A stretch of 64,000 nt of DNA from Ruminococcus sp. (GTDB taxonomy: Bacteria; Bacillota; Clostridia; Oscillospirales; Acutalibacteraceae), in NCBI GenBank assembly GCA_017411835.1, contig JAFQPG010000002.1, forward strand, positions 1 to 64,000, written 5' to 3'. Position 1 is the first letter of the stretch; each line of letters begins with the position of its first letter. Both the position numbers and the translations under genes were made by a program. Below the pieces are notes generated by a model. The model worked only from the letters and a program-made list of their open reading frames with translations. It was not told the origin of the DNA and did no database searches. Of this stretch, positions 8,690 to 17,420 are shown in pieces.

Positions 8690-10384
8690 TTAGAAGCTGC
8701 TTACGGTTTTGCCATTAATAAGGTCCTGCACACTCTGAGAAAACTTAGTGCAGTAGCTTTTATATACAAGGCATTGCACCTGATTATTAAGAGCAGCGAT
8801 GTACTTGCTATTTGATGTCGCGTAAATGTCTATGACATCAGTTGCACGACCTGTTGAATAAGACAGCTCAATAGTCAGAGCAGGCTTGCCCGATGGGGTG
8901 GCGTCTGTTGTGCCTGCATTCTGAATATTTCCGATATTCTGATAGAAAACAGAGAAATTGTCGCTATCAAGCTTTTTATCCTTGTACTTTGCTGTAGTGA
9001 CGGTGACCTCTTCGGTTGTGCCTTCTGTGGTATCGACTGTGTCGGTGGTTGTGACTACATCAAAGTTGTATGAACCGCTATCGTCTTTGACAACAATTTT
9101 GGTGAGTGACTCAAAGTTAGGGTCGATAACAATGTCAGGAACAAGCTTTTCAAAGCTTGTCTGTACCCACGCAACTGAACTGAGCGCGATTTTGTAAACA
9201 ATGTTAGAGTCAGCAATAAGATATACGCTGTCATCACTTGGCTTTGACGCTTTAAGATGGACAGTTGTATCAGGATAAATTGCAGTTACAGCAGCGTATG
9301 GAGAAGAAAGCCCGTATTCTGCAAGCTGGGAAGAGCTTGGGTTTATGCAAACGGCTTCATCTGCATAAAGGCCACGAATACCACCACTGATGTTAGCGGC
9401 TTCAACCTCGCTTACAAACATCTTTTCAGGTGAAATCATAACATAGGACGAGTCAATCGCCTTGTCGTCGTTTGGTCTTAGCTCAATGTCATCAGCAAAT
9501 GCGCTACCGCTTAGGGTAAGTGATTCAAATTCAGCATTATTTGTATCAGTTGCTGAATCGTTAACGGTGAGAGTCATTAAATCAAGAACAGAGAAAAGCA
9601 AGCCGTCTGCCTCTTCGCTGTCAACGATATAAACAGCCTTGCTGTCACCAAACATAACATAGGTTCCAAGCTCAGATGGTGCATCATCGCCGACAATAAT
9701 AGTAGAGGTTGTGTCGTCGTTAAAGGTTGTTTTTACTACTGAACGAGGCTTTTTAAAGCCGAAATCGTCTGACTTCTTACCGGTTGGGTCTGCAACAGAT
9801 GTAAAGCTTATAGACGCTACGTCGTCTGCGATGGTATCCGCAGAGCCTGATTGTAATTGGAGGTCCTCAAAGCCAACAAGTGTGTAGACTGTTGCACCGC
9901 TTGTTTCTTCGCCTGTTTCTTCGTTAGTTTCAATCGGTGTATGAGCAGTTATCGTATATGTGCCTGATTCGTTTTCGATATCAATCTGCTTGATATCTGA
10001 TGGGGTGTATTCAATCAAGGTGCCATAGCCGTTATTTTCAAGCTTGCCTTTTTCGTCTAATACAAGACTTGCTTGATGCTCACCTTTTTCGTCAACAGTA
10101 AGCTCAATTTCAGCATCGGTTGTTTCAGGGGTTTCAAGCTCAGGCTCAGGCAAAAGCTGAAGCAAAATAACAGTACCTGCAATTAAAAGTACAGCAATAA
10201 TGCCTATGATAACCCACAAAGCACTTTTAGAAAGCTTTTTCTTTTTGTTAGCTTTTTCCGATTTTGCATTTTCTGAAGAGTCACGCTCTAAAAAGGAATT
10301 TAAAGCGTTTTCTTCTTCAATAGTAGGGATATAGTCCTGAGTTTCTGTTGTCTCTATATTAACATTTGTTTTGTTTTCGTCCAT
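8690..10384 (-). CDS. DUF4340-type membrane-anchored protein of a Gld-like ABC operon
   Basis: A 564-residue protein. A charged cytoplasmic N-terminus (1-52, lysine-rich before the membrane) is followed by one membrane helix (about 53-75) and a long outer region rich in beta strands and in Thr, Asp and Glu, resembling the DUF4340 family. It overlaps the upstream Gld-like gene by one base (TAATG) and closes the four-gene operon. DUF4340 proteins commonly accompany GldA/F/G-like ABC transporters, but their function is not established. The outer region looks like repeated similar beta units, which fits more than one DUF4340 copy; I could not delimit them. Confidence 0.75.
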   Translation of the reverse strand: MDENKTNVNIETTETQDYIPTIEEENALNSFLERDSSENAKSEKANKKKKLSKSALWVIIGIIAVLLIAGTVILLQLLPEPELETPETTDAEIELTVDEKGEHQASLVLDEKGKLENNGYGTLIEYTPSDIKQIDIENESGTYTITAHTPIETNEETGEETSGATVYTLVGFEDLQLQSGSADTIADDVASISFTSVADPTGKKSDDFGFKKPRSVVKTTFNDDTTSTIIVGDDAPSELGTYVMFGDSKAVYIVDSEEADGLLFSVLDLMTLTVNDSATDTNNAEFESLTLSGSAFADDIELRPNDDKAIDSSYVMISPEKMFVSEVEAANISGGIRGLYADEAVCINPSSSQLAEYGLSSPYAAVTAIYPDTTVHLKASKPSDDSVYLIADSNIVYKIALSSVAWVQTSFEKLVPDIVIDPNFESLTKIVVKDDSGSYNFDVVTTTDTVDTTEGTTEEVTVTTAKYKDKKLDSDNFSVFYQNIGNIQNAGTTDATPSGKPALTIELSYSTGRATDVIDIYATSNSKYIAALNNQVQCLVYKSYCTKFSQSVQDLINGKTVSSF

Positions 10385-11898
10385 TATTTATGCCTCCTGC
10401 GTACCCACATAACAACACCAAGAGCGATAACCATAACAGGGATAATAAGGAAGAAGATTATGCCCAGTACGGTAGCGGTTGACAGCGATGTAATACCAAG
10501 CTCAGTGTTTTCAAGTGCCTTGCCCTCGATAGTGATTGACACATCGTCGCGGTGTGAAATAGTATTGAACAGGTTAATAAAGTAAGCGCTGTTATTAAAG
10601 CTTGATACGCCAAACGCGCTTTCAGAAAGTGCGGTGTAAGAGCCAAACACGATAACGTTAGATTTCTTAGTATTATCTTCATTGCCCTGTGTTGAAATCG
10701 CAGCACCGCAGAGCTTTTGTGGTTCTTCGTCGTTATAATCCCAGTTTTCGTCAGCATCAAGTGGCATTAGCACAGCGTTTTCTGATGATGATAAAAGTGA
10801 TGTCGCAGATGTATCGATAAGCTCTACCGGCATACTATACATCATTACAACAGGGATAGAGGTGTCTTTAAGTCCGCCTGAAAACTCCTGCTCGTCGTAG
10901 TTAAATATTGACATTAGGTTTGGATATGGGGAGTTTGTCATATATGTTGGGTCTGTTTCAAATATCAAGTTTTGTGATACCGCCATACCCCATTCTTCAA
11001 GTAAGGTGTCGATGTTAGGCATCGCATCGTTTACCATATCATTTGGCACGTAGAGTAATGTATGACCGTATTCGCCGTCATTATATAGCCAGTCAACAAG
11101 AGTATCGTAGGTGTTTTTGTCGATATCATTTGTAGGAGCAAAGATAATTACAAACTGTGAGTCTTTTGAAATTTCTCCGTTTAAAAGAGAGACGGTTTCA
11201 ACGTTGTATGCGTTATTTAAAAGTACTGAAGAAAGTGCAGGGTTTTCGAGCTCTCCGTGACCCGAAAGAATAGTAACGCCTACCTTTTCTTCGGTGGTGA
11301 TATTTAAAACAGCAGTCATTACTGCTTGCTCAAGGTTTTGACCGCTTATAAGATACTCGCCGTATGCAAGGTATTCTTCGTCGTAGGTGAATACATCTTC
11401 AAGTGCTACAGCGATATGTTCGTCACCATGCTCAATGAGCAGTAAATATGAATTTGATGTCCAGTTTATATCCTTGTATGAGGAAGCAAATGATGGGTTA
11501 GTTGCAAGGTCAACATATTTTAAGGTAATGTGCTTTGAATGGTTTTCAAACTGATGTAAAAGCTTGTTAACCTGCACGTAGTATTCGCCCTGTGATTCTA
11601 AAGTCTGTTCGTCAACTAATACGTAGATAGTGATGTCATCTTTTAGTTTATCAACATAGTCTAAAGAAGCTTCTGTCAGCTCGTAAACGTTGCTTGCAGT
11701 AAGGTCTGCGCTGAATATCGGAAATCTTTCTGTAAGAAGACCTGCGATGATGTTGAGCCCGATTACAATAGCAATGAAAATTGCAGTAAGCGCAATAGCG
11801 ATTGAACCACGCTTAGCGTTACGAGATTTCAAGAAAGCAAGTAACTTTGACTGCTTTTTTGGGGCAATGGCTGTAGTGTTTAGATTGTCTTTATTCAT
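10384..11898 (-). CDS. GldG-like ABC transporter accessory protein
   Basis: A 504-residue membrane protein. One helix lies near the N-terminus (about 36-58), then a large extracytoplasmic domain of the type seen in GldG-like and IFT52/ABC_transp_aux proteins. That domain includes the segment ILSGHGELENPALSSVL and a following Rossmann-like region. A C-terminal helix (about 475-497) ends in the basic tail WVRRRHK. AGGAGGGG precedes the ATG. It is encoded between an ABC-2 permease and a DUF4340 protein, the usual order for this system. In Bacteroidetes the relatives serve gliding and secretion; in Firmicutes the cargo is unknown. Confidence 0.78.
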   Translation of the reverse strand: MNKDNLNTTAIAPKKQSKLLAFLKSRNAKRGSIAIALTAIFIAIVIGLNIIAGLLTERFPIFSADLTASNVYELTEASLDYVDKLKDDITIYVLVDEQTLESQGEYYVQVNKLLHQFENHSKHITLKYVDLATNPSFASSYKDINWTSNSYLLLIEHGDEHIAVALEDVFTYDEEYLAYGEYLISGQNLEQAVMTAVLNITTEEKVGVTILSGHGELENPALSSVLLNNAYNVETVSLLNGEISKDSQFVIIFAPTNDIDKNTYDTLVDWLYNDGEYGHTLLYVPNDMVNDAMPNIDTLLEEWGMAVSQNLIFETDPTYMTNSPYPNLMSIFNYDEQEFSGGLKDTSIPVVMMYSMPVELIDTSATSLLSSSENAVLMPLDADENWDYNDEEPQKLCGAAISTQGNEDNTKKSNVIVFGSYTALSESAFGVSSFNNSAYFINLFNTISHRDDVSITIEGKALENTELGITSLSTATVLGIIFFLIIPVMVIALGVVMWVRRRHK

Positions 11899-11910
11899 TT
11901 TCGCCCCTCC

Positions 11911-12615
11911 TTAGTTCCAACGTTTTTTCTCAAACACACGTATTGTAAGGAAAATAAAGATAGCAGCAACGCTTACAAAAAATACGATGTTAGAGAGATC
12001 TAAAGTGCCGTATGTAAAGTTAGTATAATTCTGATTAAATGAGATTGCGTTAATTATACTTGTGATAAAAGCAGAGTTTGTAACGCTTGTAAAAACATCA
12101 AGCAAAGAAATGAAAAGTGCGACGCCGATGCTCAAAAATGCAGAAACGACCTGACTTTCTGTCAAAGCAGAAATGAAAATATCAACAGCAATTAATGCAC
12201 CGCCGAGTAACAGCATACCAAGGATAGTGCATAAAATAACTGCCCAGTCAGGAGTAACAAAGAAGCAGATAACAAGTGCGTAAACTAAAAAGATAGAAAC
12301 ACAGCAAGCATAAAGCACAAAAGCACCTAAGAACTTGCCCATAACTACTTCAAAAAGATTTACAGGAGCAGTCAGAAGCGCTTGGTCGGTTTTCTGACGC
12401 TTTTCTTCAGAAAAAGATTTCATAGTGATGATAGGGGTTAAGAGCAGAATAATCATAAACATATTGCCAAACACGCCTGTCATATTTGAAGAATTACCCA
12501 GCAGGCAATTAAGATAAAAGAACAAACCTGAGAAAAAGAAGAAAACAGCCAGCACGATATATCCGACAGCGCTGTTAAAATACGCAGAAACTTCGCGTTT
12601 AAGTATAGCAAGCAT
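11911..12615 (-). CDS. ABC-2-type permease (GldF-like)
   Basis: A 234-residue integral membrane protein with six predicted helices. The N-terminus MLAILKREVSAYFNSAVGYI is typical of ABC-2/GldF permeases, and the conserved TMKSFSEEKRQKTDQALLTAP-like segment follows the second helix. The gene overlaps the ATPase gene by one base (TAATG) and lies 12 bases before the GldG-like gene. It should form the membrane channel for the ATPase at 12615-13556. The substrate is not evident; the system lacks drug-exporter hallmarks. Confidence 0.85.
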   Translation of the reverse strand: MLAILKREVSAYFNSAVGYIVLAVFFFFSGLFFYLNCLLGNSSNMTGVFGNMFMIILLLTPIITMKSFSEEKRQKTDQALLTAPVNLFEVVMGKFLGAFVLYACCVSIFLVYALVICFFVTPDWAVILCTILGMLLLGGALIAVDIFISALTESQVVSAFLSIGVALFISLLDVFTSVTNSAFITSIINAISFNQNYTNFTYGTLDLSNIVFFVSVAAIFIFLTIRVFEKKRWN

Positions 12616-13556
12616 TACTTATTTCCTCCTTTTACAGTTTGATTTTGAGAAGTAAGGTGCAAGAAGCTTTCTTCAAGCGTCATACCGCCGTTTTTCATTT
12701 CAAGGATTGGGCAGTCAGCTTTAGCTAAAGCTTTGAATACACCTTTTCTGATGTCGATAGTGATGTCGTAGTCAACCGTGTAATGGTTAGCACCGACGCT
12801 ATTTACTCTTTTTACGCCGTAAACCTCGTTGATTGCAGTACAAACAGCAGAGGTTGAGCCCTCGACTTCGAGAAGTAACTGGCCTTGTCCTGACAGGGTA
12901 GAAGAAAGCTCGTTTGTTTTAGCATCGGCAACGATTTTACCGTTAGAAATAACAATGATTCTGTCGCAGATTGCGGAAACCTCTGATAGCACGTGTGATG
13001 AAAAAATAACTGTGTGCTTTTTGCCAAGACCCTTGATAAGGTTACGGATTTCGATAATCTGCTTAGGGTCAAGACCTACTGTAGGCTCGTCTAAAATAAG
13101 CACAGGTGGGTTGCCAAGCAACGCCTGAGCAAAGCCAACACGCTGTTTATAACCCTTTGACAAGTTTTTTATAAGTCTGTCCTGAACATCAAGAATTTTA
13201 ACGATAGTCATAACCTCTTTGATGTGGGCATCTTTAGGGAATTTAATCTTCTTTATGTCAAACATAAATTCAAGATATTTTTTAACCGTCATATCCGGAT
13301 AAAGTGGCGGAATTTCAGGAAGATATCCGATTTTACTTTTTGTTTCTTTCGGATTTTCTAAAATTTCACTAGAATCTACAGTTACTGTGCCTGATGTAGA
13401 AGACAGATAACCGGTAATCATATTCATAGTTGTACTTTTACCGGCACCATTAGGACCTAAAAAGCCTAAGATTTCGCCGGAATCAACAGTAAAGCTGATA
13501 TTGTCAACTGCTTTTAGGTTACCGTAAGTCTTAGTCAGGTTTTTAACTTCAACCAT
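12615..13556 (-). CDS. ABC transporter ATPase (GldA-like)
   Basis: A 313-residue ATP-binding subunit. Walker A is GPNGAGKST (about 36-44), the signature is in the NLSKGYKQRVGFAQALL region (LSKGYKQR, a common variant in this subfamily), and Walker B is VLILDEPTVGLDP (about 155). The switch histidine lies in IFSSHVLSE. The C-terminal 80 residues form an extra domain typical of export-type ATPases. The start at 13556 has AAAGGAGAG upstream; the longer reading from 13601 lacks a site. It is the first gene of the minus-strand operon ATPase-permease-GldG-DUF4340. Confidence 0.9.
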   Translation of the reverse strand: MVEVKNLTKTYGNLKAVDNISFTVDSGEILGFLGPNGAGKSTTMNMITGYLSSTSGTVTVDSSEILENPKETKSKIGYLPEIPPLYPDMTVKKYLEFMFDIKKIKFPKDAHIKEVMTIVKILDVQDRLIKNLSKGYKQRVGFAQALLGNPPVLILDEPTVGLDPKQIIEIRNLIKGLGKKHTVIFSSHVLSEVSAICDRIIVISNGKIVADAKTNELSSTLSGQGQLLLEVEGSTSAVCTAINEVYGVKRVNSVGANHYTVDYDITIDIRKGVFKALAKADCPILEMKNGGMTLEESFLHLTSQNQTVKGGNK

Positions 13557-13684
13557 ATTTTTCTCTCCTTTTACTTTAATGAAAGCACTATTTTTGTGCA
13601 AATAAATTCACTATAAAGAATACTACAAAATTAGCATATAATAAAGCCTTTTACATAAATATTCATAAATTTTCAGAATACCGT

Positions 13685-13720
13685 CACAAAAAAACGGCAT
13701 CAGTATTCCTGATGCCGTTA
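13685..13720 (-). terminator. Terminator of the rnf operon
   Basis: AACGGCATCAG (13693-13703) pairs perfectly with CTGATGCCGTT (13709-13719). On the minus strand a seven-base T run follows. It lies 16 bases after the rnfB stop codon. Confidence 0.9.
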
Positions 13721-13735
13721 ATATCATAATTTATT

Positions 13736-14530
13736 TTAGATTGTAATGCACGAGCAAGGACAATTTTCAACGCAAACGCCACAGCCTGTGCATTTTTCAG
13801 GGTCAATGCTTGCACAGAAATCGGTAACTGTAATAGCCTTAGCTTCACAAACCTTGACGCATTTCTGACATCCGATACAAGCTGCCTTACACGCTTTTTT
13901 GGCAACAGCGCCTTTGTCGTGGTTGCTACAGCGAACAACAGCTTGTTCTTTAACAGGTGCAATAGTGATAAGCTTTCTTGGACAAGCATTTGCACAAAGA
14001 CCGCATCCGCCACATTTGTCAATATCTACGACGGCTACGCCGTTGCATACGGTGATAGCGTCATTAAGACAAGCGTTTACGCAATCGCCCATACCAAGAC
14101 AGCCATAAGAGCAAGCAGTCAGACCGTTGCCGATTTTTGATGCGGCAAGACAGCTGTTGATGCCCTGAAATTCTGCACGATTTTGCGTATTTTCACAGCT
14201 ACCCATACAGTGCACGAGAGCCACTTTTTTTACAGTTTCGCCCTCAACACCGAGGATTTCAGCAACAGCGTTTGTGCAATCTTCTCCGCCCGGAGAGCAA
14301 AGACCGGGTTTTGCTTGACCTTTTGCAAGAGCCTTTGCGTAGCCCTCACATCCTGAGTATCCGCAAGCACCGCAGTTAGCACCGGGTAGTAATTCGAGCA
14401 CCGCTTGAGCCTTTTCGTCCTTTGGAACAGCCATAATAACTGAAGCAACCGCAAGGACTAAGCCAATGATAAGACCGATAACAGCAACAACCGCTACGGC
14501 AATAAGTACAGCAAATAATGTTTCGTTCAT
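13736..14530 (-). CDS. rnfB: Rnf complex iron-sulfur subunit RnfB
   Basis: A 264-residue subunit of the ferredoxin:NAD+ oxidoreductase. One N-terminal membrane helix (about 8-30) is followed by the Fe-S domain with GANCGACGYSGCEGY (about 50-64) and by several ferredoxin-type clusters (CLGMGDCVNAC, CGGCGLCANAC, CIGCQKCVKVC and CTGCGVCVENC). RnfB is thought to accept electrons from reduced ferredoxin and pass them along the complex. It is the last gene of a canonical CDGEAB operon, 14 bases after rnfA, with AAGGAGG before the ATG. Length and cysteine spacing match the clostridial form. Confidence 0.96.
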   Translation of the reverse strand: MNETLFAVLIAVAVVAVIGLIIGLVLAVASVIMAVPKDEKAQAVLELLPGANCGACGYSGCEGYAKALAKGQAKPGLCSPGGEDCTNAVAEILGVEGETVKKVALVHCMGSCENTQNRAEFQGINSCLAASKIGNGLTACSYGCLGMGDCVNACLNDAITVCNGVAVVDIDKCGGCGLCANACPRKLITIAPVKEQAVVRCSNHDKGAVAKKACKAACIGCQKCVKVCEAKAITVTDFCASIDPEKCTGCGVCVENCPCSCITI

Positions 14531-14544
14531 ATTATTTTACCTCC

Positions 14545-15168
14545 TTACGCAAGCGGTACGAGCTTATCAACAAAGCCCGAGAAGCCTAAGAAACTAAGAG
14601 CAACTAGTGACGCAGAAATCAAAGTGATTGGTAAGCCCTTTAATGACTTCGGAATATCTGCAGATTCAAGTCGGGTTCTAACCCCTGCAAACATAACCAT
14701 AGCGACCAAGAAGCCAACACCTGCACCGAATGCGTTAATGAGTGCGTGGCCGTAGGTGTATGTAAAAGCAGTTGTAGTGTCAACCTTCTGAAGTACAAGC
14801 ATAGTTACGCCTAAGATTGCACAGTTGGTTGTGATAAGTGGAAGATAAACACCGAGAGATTCGTAAAGTGAAGGAATGTACTTTTTGAGTACAATCTCAA
14901 CAAGCTGAACAAGACCTGCGATGATAAGAATAAATACGATAGTCTGCAGGTACGCCAAATCATTTGGTACAAGCAGATATGTATAAATCGGATAAGTAAC
15001 GGCGGTAGCAAGCACCATAACAAAGGTTACCGCTACGCTCATACCAACGGCTGTGTTGAGCTTTTTAGAAACGCCTAAAAACGGACAGATACCTAAGAAT
15101 TTACTTAAAACGTAGTTCTCGGTAAGGATAGCCGCTAAAAACACAGAAATCAAAGATTTAACCAACAT
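14545..15168 (-). CDS. rnfA: Rnf complex membrane subunit RnfA
   Basis: A 207-residue protein with six predicted membrane helices. The segment ENYVLSKFLGICPFLGVSKK near residue 17 is the conserved RnfA/NqrE signature that carries a membrane-embedded cysteine. With RnfE it forms the inverted pair holding an Fe-S cluster within the membrane. The gene starts inside the end of rnfE (11-base overlap), with AAAGGAGG placed in the rnfE coding sequence, so translation is probably coupled. Confidence 0.96.
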   Translation of the reverse strand: MLVKSLISVFLAAILTENYVLSKFLGICPFLGVSKKLNTAVGMSVAVTFVMVLATAVTYPIYTYLLVPNDLAYLQTIVFILIIAGLVQLVEIVLKKYIPSLYESLGVYLPLITTNCAILGVTMLVLQKVDTTTAFTYTYGHALINAFGAGVGFLVAMVMFAGVRTRLESADIPKSLKGLPITLISASLVALSFLGFSGFVDKLVPLA

Positions 15169-15871
15169 CTGTTGCTACCTCCTTTTCTGTATTTTGTACT
15201 GCACATTCTTGAATGTTTGCACTCTTGCAGGTTTTGCTCATCGGACAACCCTGACAAGGATTTTCAACAACCTTGTTGCCTGCTTTTGTATTGAGCTTGT
15301 TTGCAAGTGCAATAAGCAGACCGTAAACAAAGAAGCCACCAGGAGGCAGTATAAAGATAAGAATCTGGATAGGGAGTACCTCAAAGCCGAAGAGTGTACC
15401 TGAGCCGAAAACTTCTCTGATAATACCCATGCAAAGTAGAGCCGCAGTAAAGCCGATGCCCATACCAAGACCGTCTAAAATACTAGGTACAACAGGGTTT
15501 TTACTTGCGTACATTTCAGCACGACCCAAAATGATACAGTTTACAACGATAAGCGGCAAAAAGATACCGAGAGAATCGTTGATTGCAGGAGCAAAAGCCT
15601 TTACAAGCATCTGAACAATAGTAACAAAGCCCGCGATGATAGTGATGTATGCAGGGATTCTTACCTTGTCCGGAATAACTTTTCTAAGCAGGGAGATAAC
15701 CGCATTTGAACAAACCAAAACTGCGGTAGCCGCAACCCCCATACCGATAGCATTTGTAGCAGAGGTGGTGACAGCAAGAGTAGGACAGGTACCGAGCATA
15801 AGGCAAAGTACAGGGTTTTCTTTTACGATACCTTTAGTAAATTCCTGAAAAAGTGATTTTTTCTGTGCCAT
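15158..15871 (-). CDS. rnfE: Rnf complex membrane subunit RnfE
   Basis: A 237-residue homologue of RnfA/NqrD with six predicted helices. The conserved segment NPVLCLMLGTCPTLAVTTSA lies near residue 20. The C-terminal tail carries several extra cysteines (PCQGCPMSKTC), a feature seen in some clostridial RnfE proteins. The start at 15871 is chosen because its ATG overlaps the rnfG stop (TAATG) and GGGAGGGAG lies just before it; an ATG six codons upstream would include that site. It partners with RnfA in the membrane core. Confidence 0.95.
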   Translation of the reverse strand: MAQKKSLFQEFTKGIVKENPVLCLMLGTCPTLAVTTSATNAIGMGVAATAVLVCSNAVISLLRKVIPDKVRIPAYITIIAGFVTIVQMLVKAFAPAINDSLGIFLPLIVVNCIILGRAEMYASKNPVVPSILDGLGMGIGFTAALLCMGIIREVFGSGTLFGFEVLPIQILIFILPPGGFFVYGLLIALANKLNTKAGNKVVENPCQGCPMSKTCKSANIQECAVQNTEKEVATDVG

Positions 15872-16479
15872 TACTGCTCTCCCTCCCATTTGACATTATT
15901 GTTGTATATATCGCACGCTTCGTTAACTGCTGATATAACAGCTCGCGATGAAATGGTAGAAGATGTAACAGCGTCAACCTTCTGACCTTCGCCTAAGTAG
16001 TCTTTGCTGACAACGATAGTTTCGCTTGAAACTAAACCTTTAAAGCGGGATGTGAAATCTTCGTTTGAAGTGTTTTTGCCAAGACCCGGAGTTTCGTCGT
16101 CGTTGTAGTAAACATCGATTCCGATGATGTTGCCATCTGTATCGATGCCGGTCATAACTTTAATCTGACCGCCGTATCCGGAAGCAACGGTTGAGATAGC
16201 ATAGCCTGTGGTATATAAAATATCGTTGTGAATATCGCCCTCTTCGCCTTTTGTGCCGATATAAACGGCGCTACCGTTTTCGGCTTCAAAAATGAGCTCG
16301 AAATTTTGTGCATCAGGGCAAACAACCTTCATCGACTCCTGCTGAGCCTGTGCTTCATTTTCTGCAATCTTTGTAGCGGTAATTGAATTTGTAACAGCCA
16401 AAGCCGCTGTGATAACAATGCAGATAATAAACAGGGAGATTGTCGGGATTAAGATGTCTTTAAATTTCATCTTTCTCAT
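15871..16479 (-). CDS. rnfG: Rnf complex FMN-binding subunit RnfG
   Basis: A 202-residue protein with one N-terminal membrane helix (about 11-33) and an outer FMN-binding domain. The motif AVTSSTISSRAV (about 173-184) contains the threonine that carries FMN through a phosphoester bond. The DETPGLGKN segment (about 132) is also conserved in the family. It overlaps rnfD by four bases (ATGA). RnfG moves electrons on the outer face during Na+ or H+ translocation. Confidence 0.95.
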   Translation of the reverse strand: MRKMKFKDILIPTISLFIICIVITAALAVTNSITATKIAENEAQAQQESMKVVCPDAQNFELIFEAENGSAVYIGTKGEEGDIHNDILYTTGYAISTVASGYGGQIKVMTGIDTDGNIIGIDVYYNDDETPGLGKNTSNEDFTSRFKGLVSSETIVVSKDYLGEGQKVDAVTSSTISSRAVISAVNEACDIYNNNVKWEGEQ

Positions 16480-17420
16480 TTTTTCTCCCCCTTTGCTTTT
16501 TTGATTTTACCAAATGGCTTTGGTGTTGTAGCCATCTCGATAAGAGGAACTAAAATGTTCATCAATATGATTGAGAATGATACACCCTCAGGCATATTGG
16601 AGAAGGTTCTAAGCAGTATAGTAAGCACGCCGCAACCTACAGCGAAAATAACCTTGCCCCATTTTGTGATAGGAGATGTGGTGTAGTCGGTAGCCATAAA
16701 GATAGCACCAAGCAGTAAACCACCCGATAAAATCTGATAAATAGGGTCCTGACCGAGTATAAGTGCCATCAAGCCTGCTGATACGATATATACACAAGGA
16801 ATGATAGGGGAGATAACCTTTTTAATCACAAGGTAAATACCGCCCAAGATAAGCGCTACAGCACAAGTTTCGCCGAGCGAACCGCCTGTTGTACCAAGCA
16901 GTAACTGTGTATAAGAATATGTACCTGTGTCAGCAGCCAGCGGGGTAGCCGATGTAATCGCGTCAGCATTTTTGTACCAAAAAGCATCTACCCATGTCAT
17001 CATAGCGTTAGGGAAAGAAACAAGCAGTACAATACGCGCCGCGATAGCAGGGTTAACAAAGTTCATACCGATACCGCCGAACATCTGCTTAACTACTACA
17101 ATAGCAACGATGCTACCAAATATAGCGATAAACGGATTGATGTTTACCGGCAGGTTAAGTGCAAGCAACAGACCGGTTACAACTGCTGATAAATCGCCGA
17201 TGGTGGTGTCGCGCTTCATAACCTTTCTGCTTATATATTCGCACAGCACACACGATGCAATACACACGCCAATGAGCATTAAGCTTAAAGGCCCGAAGAT
17301 GATGACTGATGCGATGGTTGCAGGTATGAGTGCAATAATGACATCGAGCATTATTTTAGTTGTAGATGCATCAGAGCGGAAATGAGGAGACGAAGAAACG
17401 TACATTTTATTTTCCATCAT
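16476..17420 (-). CDS. rnfD: Rnf complex membrane subunit RnfD
   Basis: A 314-residue membrane protein with about nine predicted helices. The conserved ATPLAADTG segment (about 155-165) contains the threonine that binds FMN covalently. The conserved segment MFGGIGMNFVNPAIAAR lies near residue 115. Two adjacent ATG codons (17420 and 17417) overlap the rnfC stop, and the ribosome-binding site AAAGGAGGG fits the second slightly better. It is the second gene of the operon and part of the ion-translocating core. Confidence 0.95.
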   Translation of the reverse strand: MMENKMYVSSSPHFRSDASTTKIMLDVIIALIPATIASVIIFGPLSLMLIGVCIASCVLCEYISRKVMKRDTTIGDLSAVVTGLLLALNLPVNINPFIAIFGSIVAIVVVKQMFGGIGMNFVNPAIAARIVLLVSFPNAMMTWVDAFWYKNADAITSATPLAADTGTYSYTQLLLGTTGGSLGETCAVALILGGIYLVIKKVISPIIPCVYIVSAGLMALILGQDPIYQILSGGLLLGAIFMATDYTTSPITKWGKVIFAVGCGVLTILLRTFSNMPEGVSFSIILMNILVPLIEMATTPKPFGKIKKAKGEKK

